Shown: positions 35,901 to 44,994, counted from the stretch's first letter. The stretch: DNA of 64,000 nt from Doris montereyensis (GCA_037039925.1 JAXRKP010000680.1:1-64000); one strand, 5' to 3'. Numbers and translations are program-made. Notes: generated by a model not told the origin, from the sequence alone.

Positions 35901-38784
35901 ATTTCAGAAATACATTCTGTTTTGTTCAATGAACAAGGATAAAGAATAAAAGATGGATTTATAGTCAGTATCCCCACACCAGTGTAGGCTCACCGACCGT
36001 ACATCGTTTATCCCCCAGTAGGTCATTTCATTCAAAGTCCTTCTCAACTTCCTGGGGAGCATACAGTATACCAGCCTGTTAGGGCTTTGTGCTAACACTC
36101 TGACAAGATATTTCTCTACCTATAGCTGGGCACACATTCACAACTGAGTCAAGGAGGAAAGAAGAGTGAAGCACCTTTCCTAAAAAGTACAACATTGGGG
36201 GGGGGAAACCTACCAGTGCCAGCCATAAGTTGGAACCAGTGTTGTTGTGATTACCAATCACAACACTACGGTTCAGCTACAACGCCTCATAAGCGGGTTA
36301 AAAGTTGGGGTTTTTTTCTTCCAAGTAAAATTTGACAAATAGTAGCCCTTTCAAAGGCTCTTTCGAGCTCAAACGACCCACGTCCATCTAGACTAGACAA
36401 ATCTCAAACTCTGAGATACATAATTATCATAGAGCTATAATATTATATTTTCCACATTTTTTTCCCAGTTTTGAGGACTGAGCTCATGACTGCTCGACTT
36501 TATTTTTGCAAAACGAACTGAGAACAAAAAACATTTCCGATACTGCAACTCAAGGGGCACCATCGAGATATAATAAACATGTGTGTGTCATTAAAATGAA
36601 GATTTGTAACCCATCTTACACAAGGTGTGGCGTCAATGATGGTCTAGTGGCTCAGACTTGGGGATAATGAGGTCCTGGGTTCGAATCCTAGTAAAGCTGG
36701 GTCCCACAATGTGTTCCCTGGGAACGACACATAACACGCATTTTCCCACTCGACCCAGGTGCAAATGAGTACAAGCCCTAGCTTGGGAGTAGTAAAAACC
36801 TGCGTCAGACTAGTGTCCTGTCCAGGATGTGATTATTATCACCTGTTTCGCTGTCGCTATAGAAGACGGATATGCTCCGGCTCTATAGGCTGTAATGGCC
36901 TTGGAGAAACATTACTTTATCATTACTTTAACGCAAGGTAACAGTACTTTATTTTGAACAAGTTTGTGATATAAATAAACAATACTGAGTACTATCCCTA
37001 AGGATAACTACAATACTATTCCTTATTTACCTCCCTTTTTAATAACCAAAGCAAGTCTCAAAAGAAGTAAATAGTACAGTTGGTTAGAGGCAGAGCCTTT
37101 CGTTTTGGAGCAAGCTTTACATTTATTTCCCTGGCACTTCTAATTCACAAACAATTACTTACAAGGCTGAGTGTGTTCTTTCCTGCTTCACCTACAGGCC
37201 GCAAACTCCGAGGCCCATGTTCAAATATTGCGCCATCTGGATTTATCGCTGAATTCACCCATCCACCAAGACAGAGGAACTCTCTAGTAATACAACCTGA
37301 TCAAAATTGATTAATTGAAAACATGATTAAATTATGAGACAGATAATCATGTATCAAAATTGATCAATTGAAAATGTAATTAAATCAACTTATTGAGACG
37401 GATAACTTATATCAAAATTGATCAATTGAAAACATGATTAAATTATGAGACAGATAATCATGTATCAAAATAGATCAATTGAAAACATGATTAAATTAAC
37501 TTTATTGAGACAGATAATCATGAAATATATTTTGACAGACTATGATATAAAGAAAGGAACATCTACCAAATTTTTGTAGAGATTCATTTAATATCATAAC
37601 GCTATGACAGGATGATTTCAACTCCATGATAAAGCAAAACCATGCACAATATATACATTGAATTAAAAATTGAACTTACCCCATCCACCATATATGGTGA
37701 TATCAGGGTAAATTAAGAGGAAACAACAAGATGAAATATATGTGAAGGAGTGATAGGAAAGAAGTAGGACCTACCAGAAGCACCAGCAAATTGCCAACAG
37801 AATTTGTTAGGTGTAAAAAGTACAAAACCCTTTGCATAACATGCATATGACACCAGTGTGCCAATGCAGAGAACCTTTAAAAGGTTAAAGTGGGCAGAGA
37901 AGAAACTTAACAAACTGCGTATTTGATTAAAACCCTTCAAAAGGAGACGAATGGAAACCAAAAATGATTATTTAAGATATCAAAGAATCACTTATATTTA
38001 AATAGCTTGTTTAATTCTTTATTGTTTAATTGAACTTCACCCTGTCCATCGGGATACGGGGATCTTTGGTGAATTAAGAGGAAACAACAACATAAAAGAA
38101 AAGTGAAAGTGAAAGAACGAAAGCAAAGAAGTAAAATCTGTCAGCAGTACCCGCCAGCTGCCTGCTATTTAAATAGCATGTTGATGGAAAACAATATGCC
38201 TTGATTAAAAGACTTTGCCTAAAATCAATTTGATAACTGTTGATTTTTAAATTCATTTTACATTTTTCAATCACTTTGCAGATATTGACCAATAGTACAA
38301 AACACATATGAAAGATTTGTTCCCATTACAAATACAGTTATGATCGAAACAAACCAACAACAGAAATACAAACTCCATCACCATCCCCACCCGTCTTGTT
38401 GAGACACATCACCTCTTAAAAAACAATTTTTAAAAGAGCAAAACCAACAATCCCCAAAGCATCCAATCAAGTCACAGCATTAGTGTTAAAAGTATGGACA
38501 GAAACAGCAATTTAAGTAACGATGGTTGATATGTAAAAACGCTATTGTCCTAACAAAGAAAATCGCTCTTCTTCAACATTATAACAAAGCTAATAAATTA
38601 TAAAGCATTTATATCAGACACCGATAACACTAAGCAATAATTCAGGATGCCTATCAGTTCTTTTCTCTCCTTTGTAATAGATCACCTAAAACATACCTTC
38701 TGAATTTTTGGCAAATGTCTTAAAACGTAGAAGGCAGAAGCTAATCTGGCTGACACCTCCTCCAATCACGACAGCTGTTGCCAT
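26024..38784 (-). CDS. PPOX: Protoporphyrinogen oxidase, 11 exons, several frame breaks
   Basis: FAD enzyme of the mitochondrial inner membrane that oxidises protoporphyrinogen IX to protoporphyrin IX before ferrochelatase. Eleven exons (38697-38784, 37163-37296, 35643-35750, 34855-34991, 33450-33597, 31968-32157, 31646-31706, 29792-29911, 28890-29006, 27420-27571, 26024-26205) total 1437 nt, about 478 codons, matching the roughly 477 residues of the animal enzyme. Landmarks are the N-terminal FAD loop [82 protein letters not shown], and the C-terminal [14 protein letters not shown]. All ten introns start GT and end AG. Single-base frame breaks occur in exons 1, 2, 3, 4 (two), 8, 10 and 11, and probably at the start of 6. 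Conserved residues are otherwise kept, so I favour consensus errors over a pseudogene. Introns are full of R1, SINE and LINE copies. Confidence 0.92.
26435..26715. repeat. 23-bp minisatellite in the last PPOX intron, ~12 copies
   Basis: TCTGAAATTTCACCCTGGTT + TAA units, with variants CATCCTAG and CCTCTAG. Confidence 0.95.
26936..26968. repeat. (GT)n microsatellite
   Basis: About 16 GT units in PPOX intron 10. Confidence 0.95.
27420..27571 (-). CDS. PPOX: PPOX exon 10
   Basis: Acceptor GAACTTGCAG. Encodes [38 protein letters not shown], and after a missing base near 27453-27458 [10 protein letters not shown]. Donor AAG|GTACGT. 152 nt, where 153 would fit phases 0/0. Confidence 0.92.
27708..27790 (-). 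mobile_element. R1 element, partial
   Basis: GAAATTTACCCCATCCGTCA, TGTGATCTCAGCGTGAATTA, AAACAACAAGATGAAAGATA. It lies in PPOX intron 9, next to a GATTGATTGATT tail. Confidence 0.75.
28020..28270 (+). mobile_element. SINE-C (tRNA-headed)
   Basis: A tRNA-like head (CTACCAGTAGAGCGTCCAAT…GAGTTCGATTCCCAGTCCGG) is followed by a body containing GGTGGAGTGGAAAGCAATGG and CAAACTACCGCATTATGCCG. The same body reappears at 61805-61925, which supports a dispersed family. Confidence 0.65.
28300..28420. repeat. 45-bp tandem duplication, 2.5 copies
   Basis: AAGTGCCCACTCTCTAAGAA + CTCAAACGCCCCATGCC repeated. Confidence 0.85.
28890..29006 (-). CDS. PPOX: PPOX exon 9
   Basis: Acceptor TTTCCGTTCCAG. Encodes [20 protein letters not shown] followed by [19 protein letters not shown]. 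Donor ACA|GTAATT. 117 nt, intact, phases 0/0. Confidence 0.95.
29076..29152 (-). repeat. Partial duplicate of PPOX exon 8 end and its donor
   Basis: This 77-base segment matches 29750-29827 with two or three differences. It includes the last ~36 coding bases of exon 8 ([10 protein letters not shown]) and the GTATAG donor. It lies about 70 bases from the exon 9 acceptor. Together with the matching segment it brackets about 600 bases containing an R1 fragment and a LINE tail. Confidence 0.85.
29233..29295 (-). mobile_element. R1 fragment
   Basis: GTTTACCCATCCCCACATTC, TAATCTCAGGGTGAATTCAG, AGGAAAAGGCAAAATGAAAA. Confidence 0.6.
29300..29710 (-). mobile_element. LINE 3' fragment (RT C-terminus)
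   Basis: The minus strand encodes [31 protein letters not shown], and [15 protein letters not shown] with SFREK. This is the usual C-terminal pattern of non-LTR elements ('L…LHWLPL..RR…K…K..H', then 'RTI..WN.LP…SFK'). A (GAA)n tail lies at 29308-29325. Confidence 0.7.
29792..29911 (-). CDS. PPOX: PPOX exon 8
   Basis: Acceptor CTTTTTCAG. Encodes [37 protein letters not shown] and, after one surplus C in the C4 run at 29798-29801, VK. Donor AAA|GTATAG. Its last 36 nt and donor are repeated at 29076-29152, where the run has three C and the frame is open. Confidence 0.88.
30000..30600. other. PPOX intron 7 sequence, nothing recognised
   Basis: A 111-codon minus-strand open frame (30192-30527) shows no conserved motif and is probably chance. 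Confidence 0.4.
30620..30785 (-). mobile_element. SINE-A body fragment
   Basis: CACAGAGCCGGAGTGTATCC, CGGTTTCTGTAGCGTGAAGT, ACCTCCTGGACAGGGACGCT and CTCCCAAGCTAGTGCTTGTA match the inverse of the SINE-A body at 36770-36910 and 60870-61000. The head is missing. Confidence 0.75.
30890..31015 (-). mobile_element. R1 element
   Basis: GAAATTTACCCAATCCACCG, TGGTGATCTCAGGGCGAATT, AAGGAAAGAAGTACGACCTA, CCAGCACCGGCCGCCGCCCA. Nearly full length. Confidence 0.8.
31365..31505 (-). mobile_element. R1 element
   Basis: AATTTACTCGTCCACCGTTG, CGGTGATCTCAGAGTGAATT, AGAGAAAACAGCAAGATGAA, then GACCTACCAGCAGCATCCGC. Confidence 0.8.
31646..31706 (-). CDS. PPOX: PPOX exon 7 (61 nt)
   Basis: Acceptor TTTTGTTCAG. 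Encodes [20 protein letters not shown], matching the 'A-D-x-V-I-S-A-I' strand of the FAD domain. Donor G|GTGGGA. Phases fit both neighbours. Confidence 0.9.
31968..32157 (-). CDS. PPOX: PPOX exon 6
   Basis: Acceptor TCGTCCTAG. Encodes [37 protein letters not shown] and [10 protein letters not shown]. Donor TTG|GTGAGC. The phase does not match exon 5 unless the opening C4 run is one base short or an acceptor 10 bases downstream is used. Confidence 0.92.
32310..32405 (+). mobile_element. tRNA-like SINE head
   Basis: The A-box-like TTAGCTCAGTTCGTAGCGTG and B-box-like GGGTTCGATTC are 50 bases apart, and the sequence is followed by a T-rich body. The spacing and lack of a closed acceptor stem argue against a functional tRNA. 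Confidence 0.5.
32805..33107 (-). mobile_element. SINE-B, near full length
   Basis: The inverse order runs from the 3' tail (TTTGATTTATCCACATCCAC, AAGATGATCTCTGGGG) through the middle (CAACCAAGGGATCTTTAATG, GTCCGTCTCCAATGGGACTA) to the tRNA-like head (GGGGTTTGAACTCACAACCT, GAGAGGCCGATACCTTGCCT). A C14 run follows it. Confidence 0.85.
33450..33597 (-). CDS. PPOX: PPOX exon 5
   Basis: Acceptor ATGTTGCCAG. Encodes [20 protein letters not shown] followed by [20 protein letters not shown] and VIGALFGPK. This is the most strongly conserved PPOX block (CRG.FAG..R.LS…CFP). Donor C|GTAAGT. No internal break. Confidence 0.95.
33798..33965 (-). mobile_element. R1 element
   Basis: ACTATAACCCCATTCATCAT, GATCCCGGGGTAAGTTAAGA, GGAAGGAAAGAAGTAGGATC, TGCCAACTATCCACACAAGC. 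Confidence 0.75.
34023..34150 (-). mobile_element. R1 element
   Basis: AAAATTTACCCCATCCACCA, GATCTCAAGGTGATTTAAGA, GGAAATAGGAAGATGAAAGA, GGACCTACTAGAAGTACCTA. Confidence 0.8.
34640..34775. repeat. ~56-bp tandem duplication
   Basis: AAAGCGGCCTCTTAGGCATG + GTAATTAAGGAAGGAAAATC occurs twice in PPOX intron 4. Confidence 0.85.
34855..34991 (-). CDS. PPOX: PPOX exon 4, two frame breaks
   Basis: Acceptor TTCACCAG. Encodes LSGMLKTIP, then (after a one-base deficit in the C4 run at 34962-34965) PFSKPLA, and after a second shift near 34903-34908 [16 protein letters not shown]. The two shifts cancel, so the exon length keeps phase. Donor GAG|GTATAG. Confidence 0.85.
35643..35750 (-). CDS. PPOX: PPOX exon 3
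   Basis: Acceptor TTGTGTCCAG. Encodes [20 protein letters not shown] and [14 protein letters not shown]. Donor GTAAGG. A base is missing near 35648 in the 'ALPS' codons, which also explains the phase mismatch with exon 4. Confidence 0.88.
35950..36130 (-). mobile_element. SINE-D fragment
   Basis: The inverse complement (ATGCTCCCCAGGAAGTTGAG, GACTTTGAATGAAATGACCT, ACTGGGGGATAAACGATGTA, GACTATAAATCCATC) matches 55105-55195 on the plus strand. Two dispersed copies define the family. Confidence 0.65.
36635..36945 (+). mobile_element. SINE-A, near full length
   Basis: A tRNA-like head (GGTCTAGTGGCTCAGACTTG, GAGGTCCTGGGTTCGAATCC) is followed by a body (CACATAACACGCATTTTCCC, GCAAATGAGTACAAGCCCTA, GACTAGTGTCCTGTCCAGG) and an end (ATGCTCCGGCTCTATAGGCT). 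This copy shows the single-copy arrangement of the segment that is amplified at 4975-6440. Confidence 0.85.
37163..37296 (-). CDS. PPOX: PPOX exon 2
   Basis: Acceptor TTTGATCAG. Encodes VVLLESSS, then [20 protein letters not shown] and [16 protein letters not shown]. Donor CTT|GTAAGT. One base is missing near 37270 (134 nt instead of 135). Confidence 0.9.
37300..37535. repeat. ~55-bp repeat, 4 copies, in PPOX intron 1
   Basis: AATTGATCAATTGAAAACAT + GATTAAATTATGAGACAGAT + AATCATGTATCAAA repeated. Internal palindromes centre on TTGATCAA. Confidence 0.9.
37670..37795 (-). mobile_element. R1 element
   Basis: AACTTACCCCATCCACCATA, GATATCAGGGTAAATTAAGA, GGAAAGAAGTAGGACCTACC, AGAAGCACCAGCAAATTGCC. 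Confidence 0.8.
38027..38165 (-). mobile_element. R1 element
   Basis: GAACTTCACCCTGTCCATCG, GATCTTTGGTGAATTAAGAG, GAAGTAAAATCTGTCAGCAG, TACCCGCCAGCTGCCTGC. Confidence 0.78.
38697..38784 (-). CDS. PPOX: PPOX exon 1 (FAD-binding loop)
   Basis: The ATG is at 38784-38782. It encodes [12 protein letters not shown] and then, after one surplus base near 38746-38752, [16 protein letters not shown]. The expected dinucleotide-binding GGGxSG loop spans the break. Donor AAG|GTATGT. Length is 88 nt, where 87 would keep phase. A TTCAACAG 33 bases 5' of a CAAAATGG context hints at a 5'UTR intron. Confidence 0.85.
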
Positions 38785-38799
38785 TTTGATTACACAGCA

Positions 38800-40930
38800 A
38801 ATTTTCAAATATGAATTACATTTTCTGAAGACCTGTTGAAAGACAGTATAAAAGGAAGATTTTAAGACAAATGAAAACAAACTACATTTGAAATTTTAAA
38901 ATTCAGATTGAAAGTTTGGGGGTTTCTAAGCTCAGATGAAAGATTTATTATTTTACAGCAGTTATTACATCTAAAGGGTCAGGGCTAGGGCAAACATCAT
39001 GATTGGAATACCTGCAAGCTATTGTTTGAATTGAGTTCAGCCTTTACACAATATGCAGTGACTTCAGGAACATGCATTAAAATGAAACAGGAAGAGAACA
39101 GATTTTGATTTGATTTTACCCACATCCACTACTAAGATGATCTCAGGGATATAGGAAGCATTTTTAATTTTGCTAGGGCTGCTATGTAAACAACCAAGGG
39201 ATCTTTAATGTGCACAGAGTGTAGTGATCCACACACAGGTTTCTGCCAGCAATGCGCCTTTAGTAAAAACCAATCCAACAAATTATAAGAGCCAGAATTT
39301 ATTGAAAGAGAAATTTAATGAGAGTGAATCCTGTATAACCTACCACTATTTTTCCATTTCTTTGCCTTCTTCAGTTTGTATCTTATCAGTACACCATCTA
39401 TAAATTAAAACAAACTCCTGCTTTTAACATGTATAATTTTGATTAATTAACTACTACTACTGCTATTTCAATACTTCATCCACTGAATTGTAAACCAAAC
39501 TAGATCTATCTAGAGTCTAGATCTAAATTCTCTGTCTAGAAATAGTTCATGTAAGACATCATCAGCATGGTTATGTCACAAAATTTGTCACCATGCCGAT
39601 TCATATAGTATACAGTCTCTATGCAATTTACTGAATTTTTACGTTATCTTTATGAATCTTCACACTCTGAATCAGTTCCAAAATTGTCAAAACTACCAGG
39701 AAGACATGTTGAATAATTTACTGCAGAGGAAGGATTTCAGACTGGCGTACATCCAAAGGACATTATTGCGGGGGGAAAGTTGGGGTTGAAAACAAAGGAG
39801 GTTACCTCCAGTTACAGCACAGTGTTTCGTCACTGTATCCGGTAATGTCGGTCAATCTGACACAGCATGAAACTAAGACAACGGACTTTGGATTTGAATT
39901 CAGACAGTGTGACATATCAGACTGGGACCCAACATTGAATCGAAACTGGCTTATTTTCATTTGGTTACACTCATTAGTAGAGTTATCTAATTTGCATAAA
40001 ACAATGTACATGGATACTATTATTGCAGTTTTATAATATGTTAACACTAACACTTTCAGTTCCTCTAAATTCAGCCCTGCCCCACCACCTTGGTTTGAAT
40101 TTGATGGAAATGTGATTTTAAGATATAACTCAAGATGGTTTGAAACATATGTTAAGTTCGCTACAAGTAGTAATATATTAGATCTAATTAGTTGTCTCTA
40201 CCGGACATGAAATGGTCAATGACAATCTGTTCAATGGTGTGCCCAACTATGCTAAATCTCTCTTCTCTCTCTCTCTCTCTCTCTCTTATTACTTTCAAAT
40301 AAGTAAAGCTAAATAAATCGATGATGGCAGTGGCAGCGACATCCTGCGTCCTGCTAGATCTATGTGTAGATGTAGATTCTAGATAGATCTAGATCTGCAT
40401 GTTTAAGTAGCGAAGGTTGTAATAAAATATAACTCTAAATGTAGAAAGCGACCAGCAACAACAAAAAGAAAGTTTCATGAGTAAAGAACAAATATGTACA
40501 ATCTTGTTTTCTACCGGCTAAGGTCATGTAGATCTCCATATCATTAACAATTAAAGTTACCGAATGTTTCTGTCACCTGTGGACTGTTGACAGTAGTATG
40601 ACTTTCGTAATCTTCGTTGCAGAAGAAATTCCTCCATGAAATGCGTCGACTATCCTAGAGCGTTAGATTATCGAGAGACACCATAGATCTAAAGCTAGAT
40701 CTATGTCGACGTAGTTATCAGAAAATTGAAAGATTACCCGTTAAAATCTACCACGTCTATAGAAATCGTCCTCCTTGTAAGATGTTTACATACAACCAGC
40801 TTTTCTCCGGCGCCTATTAAATTGACAGGGACATGATAAGTAATGAACCCTGCTCAAGCTTATAATATCGCAACTTTGAATATCGCGTCGCAGACAGTCA
40901 TCGCCGCCCATCCCCAACCCGCCTCCCGAT
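38800..40930. other. Region upstream of PPOX; no gene recognised
   Basis: It should contain the PPOX 5'UTR and promoter (minus strand), but I see no diagnostic core element. It includes a SINE-B tail at 39104-39235, AGATCTA-motif clusters (39500-39530, 40360-40395, 40690) and a short (CT)n at 40262-40287. Confidence 0.4.
39104..39240 (-). mobile_element. SINE-B 3' half
   Basis: TTGATTTTACCCACATCCAC, AAGATGATCTCAGGG and CAACCAAGGGATCTTTAATG match SINE-B. The head is absent. Confidence 0.75.
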
Positions 40931-40934
40931 AGGA

Positions 40935-40951
40935 GAGAGAGAAGAGAGAGA

Positions 40952-41019
<68 letters not shown>
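40935..41019. repeat. (GA)n tract (left of SINE-B)
   Basis: GA units with a GGGA interruption. A second GA tract begins immediately after the adjacent SINE-B. Confidence 0.95.
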
Positions 41020-41023
<4 letters not shown>

Positions 41024-41029
41024 TTATTA

Positions 41030-41339
41030 TTTGGTTTGATTTACCCCCATCCACAACTAAGGGGTGATCTCGGGGGTTTTTGATAGATTTTTAATGTTGC
41101 CCGAACTGCCATGTAAACAGCCAAGGGATCTTTAATGTGTACAGAGTGTTCTGATCTGCACAAGTGACCTTCTTTTATCGTCCGTCTCCGATGGGACTTG
41201 GTGTCGATCCATCTACCTGGACTAGGGTTGATTTTTACTTGAAAAAAAACGAGAAAATGTTTCTACTGTTGGCGAGGCTTGAACACACCACCTTTTGGTT
41301 GAGAGGCCGACACCTTGCCTCCTGGGTTATTGAGTCCCC

Positions 41340-41341
<2 letters not shown>
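41030..41341 (-). mobile_element. SINE-B, full length, between two GA tracts
   Basis: Tail TTGATTTACCCCCATCCACA, centre GCCAAGGGATCTTTAATGTG and GTCCGTCTCCGATGGGACTT, head GAGGCTTGAACACACCACCT and GAGAGGCCGACACCTTGCCT. Both sides are flanked by GA dinucleotides. Confidence 0.85.
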
Positions 41342-41412
<71 letters not shown>

Positions 41413-41439
41413 AGAGAGAGAGAGATAGAGAGAGAGGGG

Positions 41440-41500
<61 letters not shown>
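41341..41500. repeat. (GA)n tract (right of SINE-B)
   Basis: GA units interrupted by two GGGGGGAGA blocks. Confidence 0.95.
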
Positions 41501-41504
<4 letters not shown>

Positions 41505-42369
41505 GTGCCATCTCTTTACAATGAGGCCAAGCTGCTACATGTATTACATATGCTAAAATTGGTAATAATAGTACGGCATGTATTGTGCTTGTAGTGTTTT
41601 ACTGCTGTGTATTGTTATAATGATAATGTACATATTGTCTGTGTACGGAAATCTTGGAAAACAAAAGGGAGCAGGTGGGGAAAGTAGTTTATAACTTTGT
41701 AATGATCTATGATCGCAATGTGGACAGAATGATGCGGGATAATTTATCTTTAAAATAAACTTATTTTTGTTAATTTTGTAGGTGTATTTTTTAGCCATTG
41801 GATAAAATATGATGGGAAAAAAACATTAACAAAAAACAAAAAAACAACCAAAAACATGCATACATCTTTAAAATGCTTTAATCAAAAATGTTACCAATCC
41901 AAGAGAAATAATATCTTCTGAAATAACAGAGAAAACGTTGGTGCTATGCTAGAATCAAAGATTGAAAAATCGGTGTGAGAGAAGTATAGTAAAAGCGAAA
42001 TGAAATGGACCAATTTTTTTTTTTTAAATAAAAATTTCAATGGAGCGATGAGCTACCTGGGAATCCAGCTATCCTTGGCTGACTCCTGATAGATGAGCGC
42101 GTGTGGCTGATTATTGAGTTTTGTCGGCCACAACTAAGAGGGATGATTTGGACGCTGCGTACAATAATAAATAGTAAATAGTACTCGTATAGCACACAAC
42201 CCTGATATATATCAAGCTCGTTCAAACATTGATAAACATCATAAATCAAGACATATGCATGTATAATTTACACACACACCAATGCAATATACACGTTATT
42301 CATAACAAACATATTCAAAAGCATAAGATGATAATACAAAAGTTTTTTTTTTCTTAAATGTCTCAGTTG

Positions 42370-42765
42370 ATTTTATTTCTATTAAGTGGTTTCGGAGAGA
42401 ATTGCATACTTTCGGGGCACAAGACAAGAAAGACTTTTCACCAACTGTTTTAAGGCGTCTACGAGGAACTATTAACTGTTTTTAATATCGGCTAAAGATC
42501 CAAGCTGTCGATATGGAACGTAGGGGAGTGATCATATCAGATAGGTAGATGGGGGCATACAACAATTCACATTAATATTAAGTGATTTGGGAGAGAATTG
42601 CATACTTTCGGGGCACAAGACGAGAAAGACTTTTCACCAACTGTTTTAAGGCGTCTACGAGGAACTATTAACTGTTTTTAATATCGGCTGAAGATCCAAG
42701 CTGTCGATATGGAACCTAGGGAGTGATCATGTCAGATAGGTAGATGGGGGCATACAACAATTCAC
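42370..42765 (-). mobile_element. LINE C-terminal fragment, tandemly duplicated
   Basis: Two ~200-bp copies (42373-42570 and 42573-42765) are almost identical. The minus strand of each encodes LIVPRRRLKTVGEKSFLSCA followed by PKVCNSL. This is the 'GERAFS.AAP..WNSLP' motif that ends many non-LTR reverse transcriptases. Confidence 0.75.
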
Positions 42766-43085
42766 GAATATCAGCACTTGACGCCTCACCAGCATTGGTA
42801 CCAGTGGGGTTGTACAACAATTCACGAATATCAACACTTGATGCCTCACCCATTGGTACCAGTGGGGTTGTACAACACCACTAATATCAGCACTTACGCC
42901 TCACCAGTATTGGTACCAGTGGGGTTACACAACAATTCACTAATCACCAGCATTGGTACCAGTGGGGTTGTACAACGCACTCATCAGCACTTGATTGGTA
43001 CCAGTGGGGTTGTACAACAATTCACTAATGTCAGCACTTGACGCCTCATCAGCATTGGTACCAGTGGGGTTACACAACAACTCAA
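42765..43085. repeat. ~60-bp minisatellite, 5-6 copies
   Basis: The unit CATTGGTACCAGTGGGGTTG + TACAACAATTCACGAATATC + AGCACTTGACGCCTCACCAG has deletions in copies 3-5. The ACAACAATTCAC piece is shared with the end of the preceding LINE duplicate. Confidence 0.9.
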
Positions 43086-43204
43086 CAAAGGTCAGTTATC
43101 AATCCTTCTATTTCTATCCATCCATCTCTGAATTCTTACATATTATCGATCCTTCTACCCGCCCATCGTTATAGTAAGGCTATACACTTCCTCTTCATTT
43201 CATG

Positions 43205-43450
43205 TGTGGTGGAGTGGCCCAATGGTAAGTCTGTCAGTGTCAGACTTTAGTCCTGAGTTTGGAACCAAGCAATGCGAAGACACTCGAAACGCATTTCCTC
43301 ACCAGGTGCATAATGATGTGTATCAGTATTGAATCAGGACTAAAACTGCTGTACATTAGTGTCCTGTCAAGGAGGCGATTGATCACCTCCTGTTCTGCTT
43401 TAATGCACAGAAACCAGGATGATCTCCGGCTCCATGGCCCTAATGACTAT
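43205..43450 (+). mobile_element. SINE-A copy, diverged
   Basis: GTGGAGTGGCCCAATGGTAA, GTCCTGAGTTTGGAACCAAG, ACGCATTTCCTCACCAGGTG, AGTGTCCTGTCAAGGAGGCG, GATCTCCGGCTCCATGGCCC: the SINE-A order is preserved. Confidence 0.7.
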
Positions 43451-43459
43451 ATCGTAAAT

Positions 43460-44985
43460 GTAACCATATTATTATGTAATAGGATAAAATATATGTCTAT
43501 CTGTATTATCTATCTATCAGTACGTCAATTCAAGCCATGTATAATCACAGGATCTGTCTCAGCACCTAGTGATACAGGTCAGTAAGTGAAAGAAAAGTGT
43601 GAAAATCTTCTCTTTGATAATACTTATATTATATTGTACATCTCAAGCAGATAACGTTAGTGCTGAAATTTCAAGCAGTTCTATAGTTATAGACTGAAAG
43701 CAAATAGCCGCAAGGTTTTCTGATTGGAAGGAATTAGGCTCATTTCAAGTGGGAAAAAAAAAGATTTTGAGATAAATAAATGGTTAAACAAAAAGTAAAA
43801 TCGTGCTCAATAGAAGTAATTTTGCATTGTGGAGTGACACATCTAGATCTAATCATATTGATCTGATAAACGCAATTTTGAAAAATCCCGACTTAAACGT
43901 TTTTCGTGAGGCACCGACGATAAACCATTGGTGGCAGACTAACGTGCAACCTTCCATTTGCAGATAATATCGATCTAATTTTTTATTTGTTGAGGTGGGG
44001 GGGGGGAGGCAGTGACAAAGAGCCCTAAGACCTTACAGACTTCTTGCAAGAGTAGCAGGATGGTATGGAGTGGAAGGTGGTACACAAAAATTCAAGGTCA
44101 TGTTGTGGAATAGTATGACCACCACCAGTGCTAAAATCATTATGAATGGCGAACTCTGGAAAGAAATGGCCAACAATGTCCAGGTCTCGCGTCTATACAT
44201 AACATGATTGAGACTATTACCAACGACACCTGAAGAGCTTGAATTTCGATCGGAAGTTGATGATGCTCTTTCACATTTAATACTTAGTTCAATTTGGCCA
44301 TCGCTGATGTGGCTGTAGCAACCCATATCGGAATTTCTGTTGTACAGTGCCATTTTGTGACAGGCTGGCTCTCAGGTACAGTATTTGAAGAAAGTTGACG
44401 GAAGAGACTAATAAAAAAAAAGTGCCTGTGAAGACTGCCCCGCATCGCGTACAGAGCACGTAAAACCAACAATTATTGTGCATGGAGCATTGTGACTGAT
44501 TTCGTAGCTCTCAAGACTTTCTTCTTCTTGTTCATAATAACTGACTAACTCAATTCTTGAGTCTTACTGTCAGCACGCATGTTTTAATTTAATCCAAAAA
44601 TGTTAAATTTTGGTTTTAAAATGATGTGTTTAATTCTGTTGTTAAAGTTTTCAGTGCTATCAACAACAGTCAGACAACGAAAACTGGTATGGTTTAGCGA
44701 TGTAGTGAGACGTGGCGATACACTTTCTCCAAAAACGATGCCACAAGGCAAGGCACGGTTGAAGGAGGACGCAGATGTGCTAGCCAACACAAGAACTGGT
44801 CCGGTATCATCAACGTAATAACTGCCCAGAGCTGATCTTCTTGAGATTTTATTGACTGGCAAAGGATGTCAGCTTCTTGTACCCTTAGCTCCCCCTCCCG
44901 ACCCCCATCCTGACGACTGACACTAGTGACACAGTCATTGGAGTGACGTGAGGTGAGATGAGCATCATATACCTGAGCCTACTTA
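43460..44985. other. Intergenic, no gene recognised
   Basis: Several 60-106 codon minus-strand frames occur (44033-44353, 44584-44862). The first has a hydrophobic FIMILALVVVILF segment near its C-terminus, but no family match that I can recognise. They do not connect by obvious splice sites. Confidence 0.35.
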
Positions 44986-44994
44986 ATATAACCA

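Noticed and set aside
36635..36700. tRNA gene candidates (also 60733, 32310, 28030 and 12950)
   Set aside because: A and B boxes are present, but the sequences continue into SINE bodies, are dispersed in several copies and lack closed acceptor stems.
26024..38784. PPOX as a processed or decayed pseudogene
   Set aside because: Introns and splice sites are intact, length is full, and only single-base slips are seen. The same slips appear in TM9SF2. I keep it as a gene with probable consensus errors.
44033..44862. Minus-strand ORFs of 62-106 codons, one with a membrane-like segment
   Set aside because: No recognisable domain and no convincing splice links between them.
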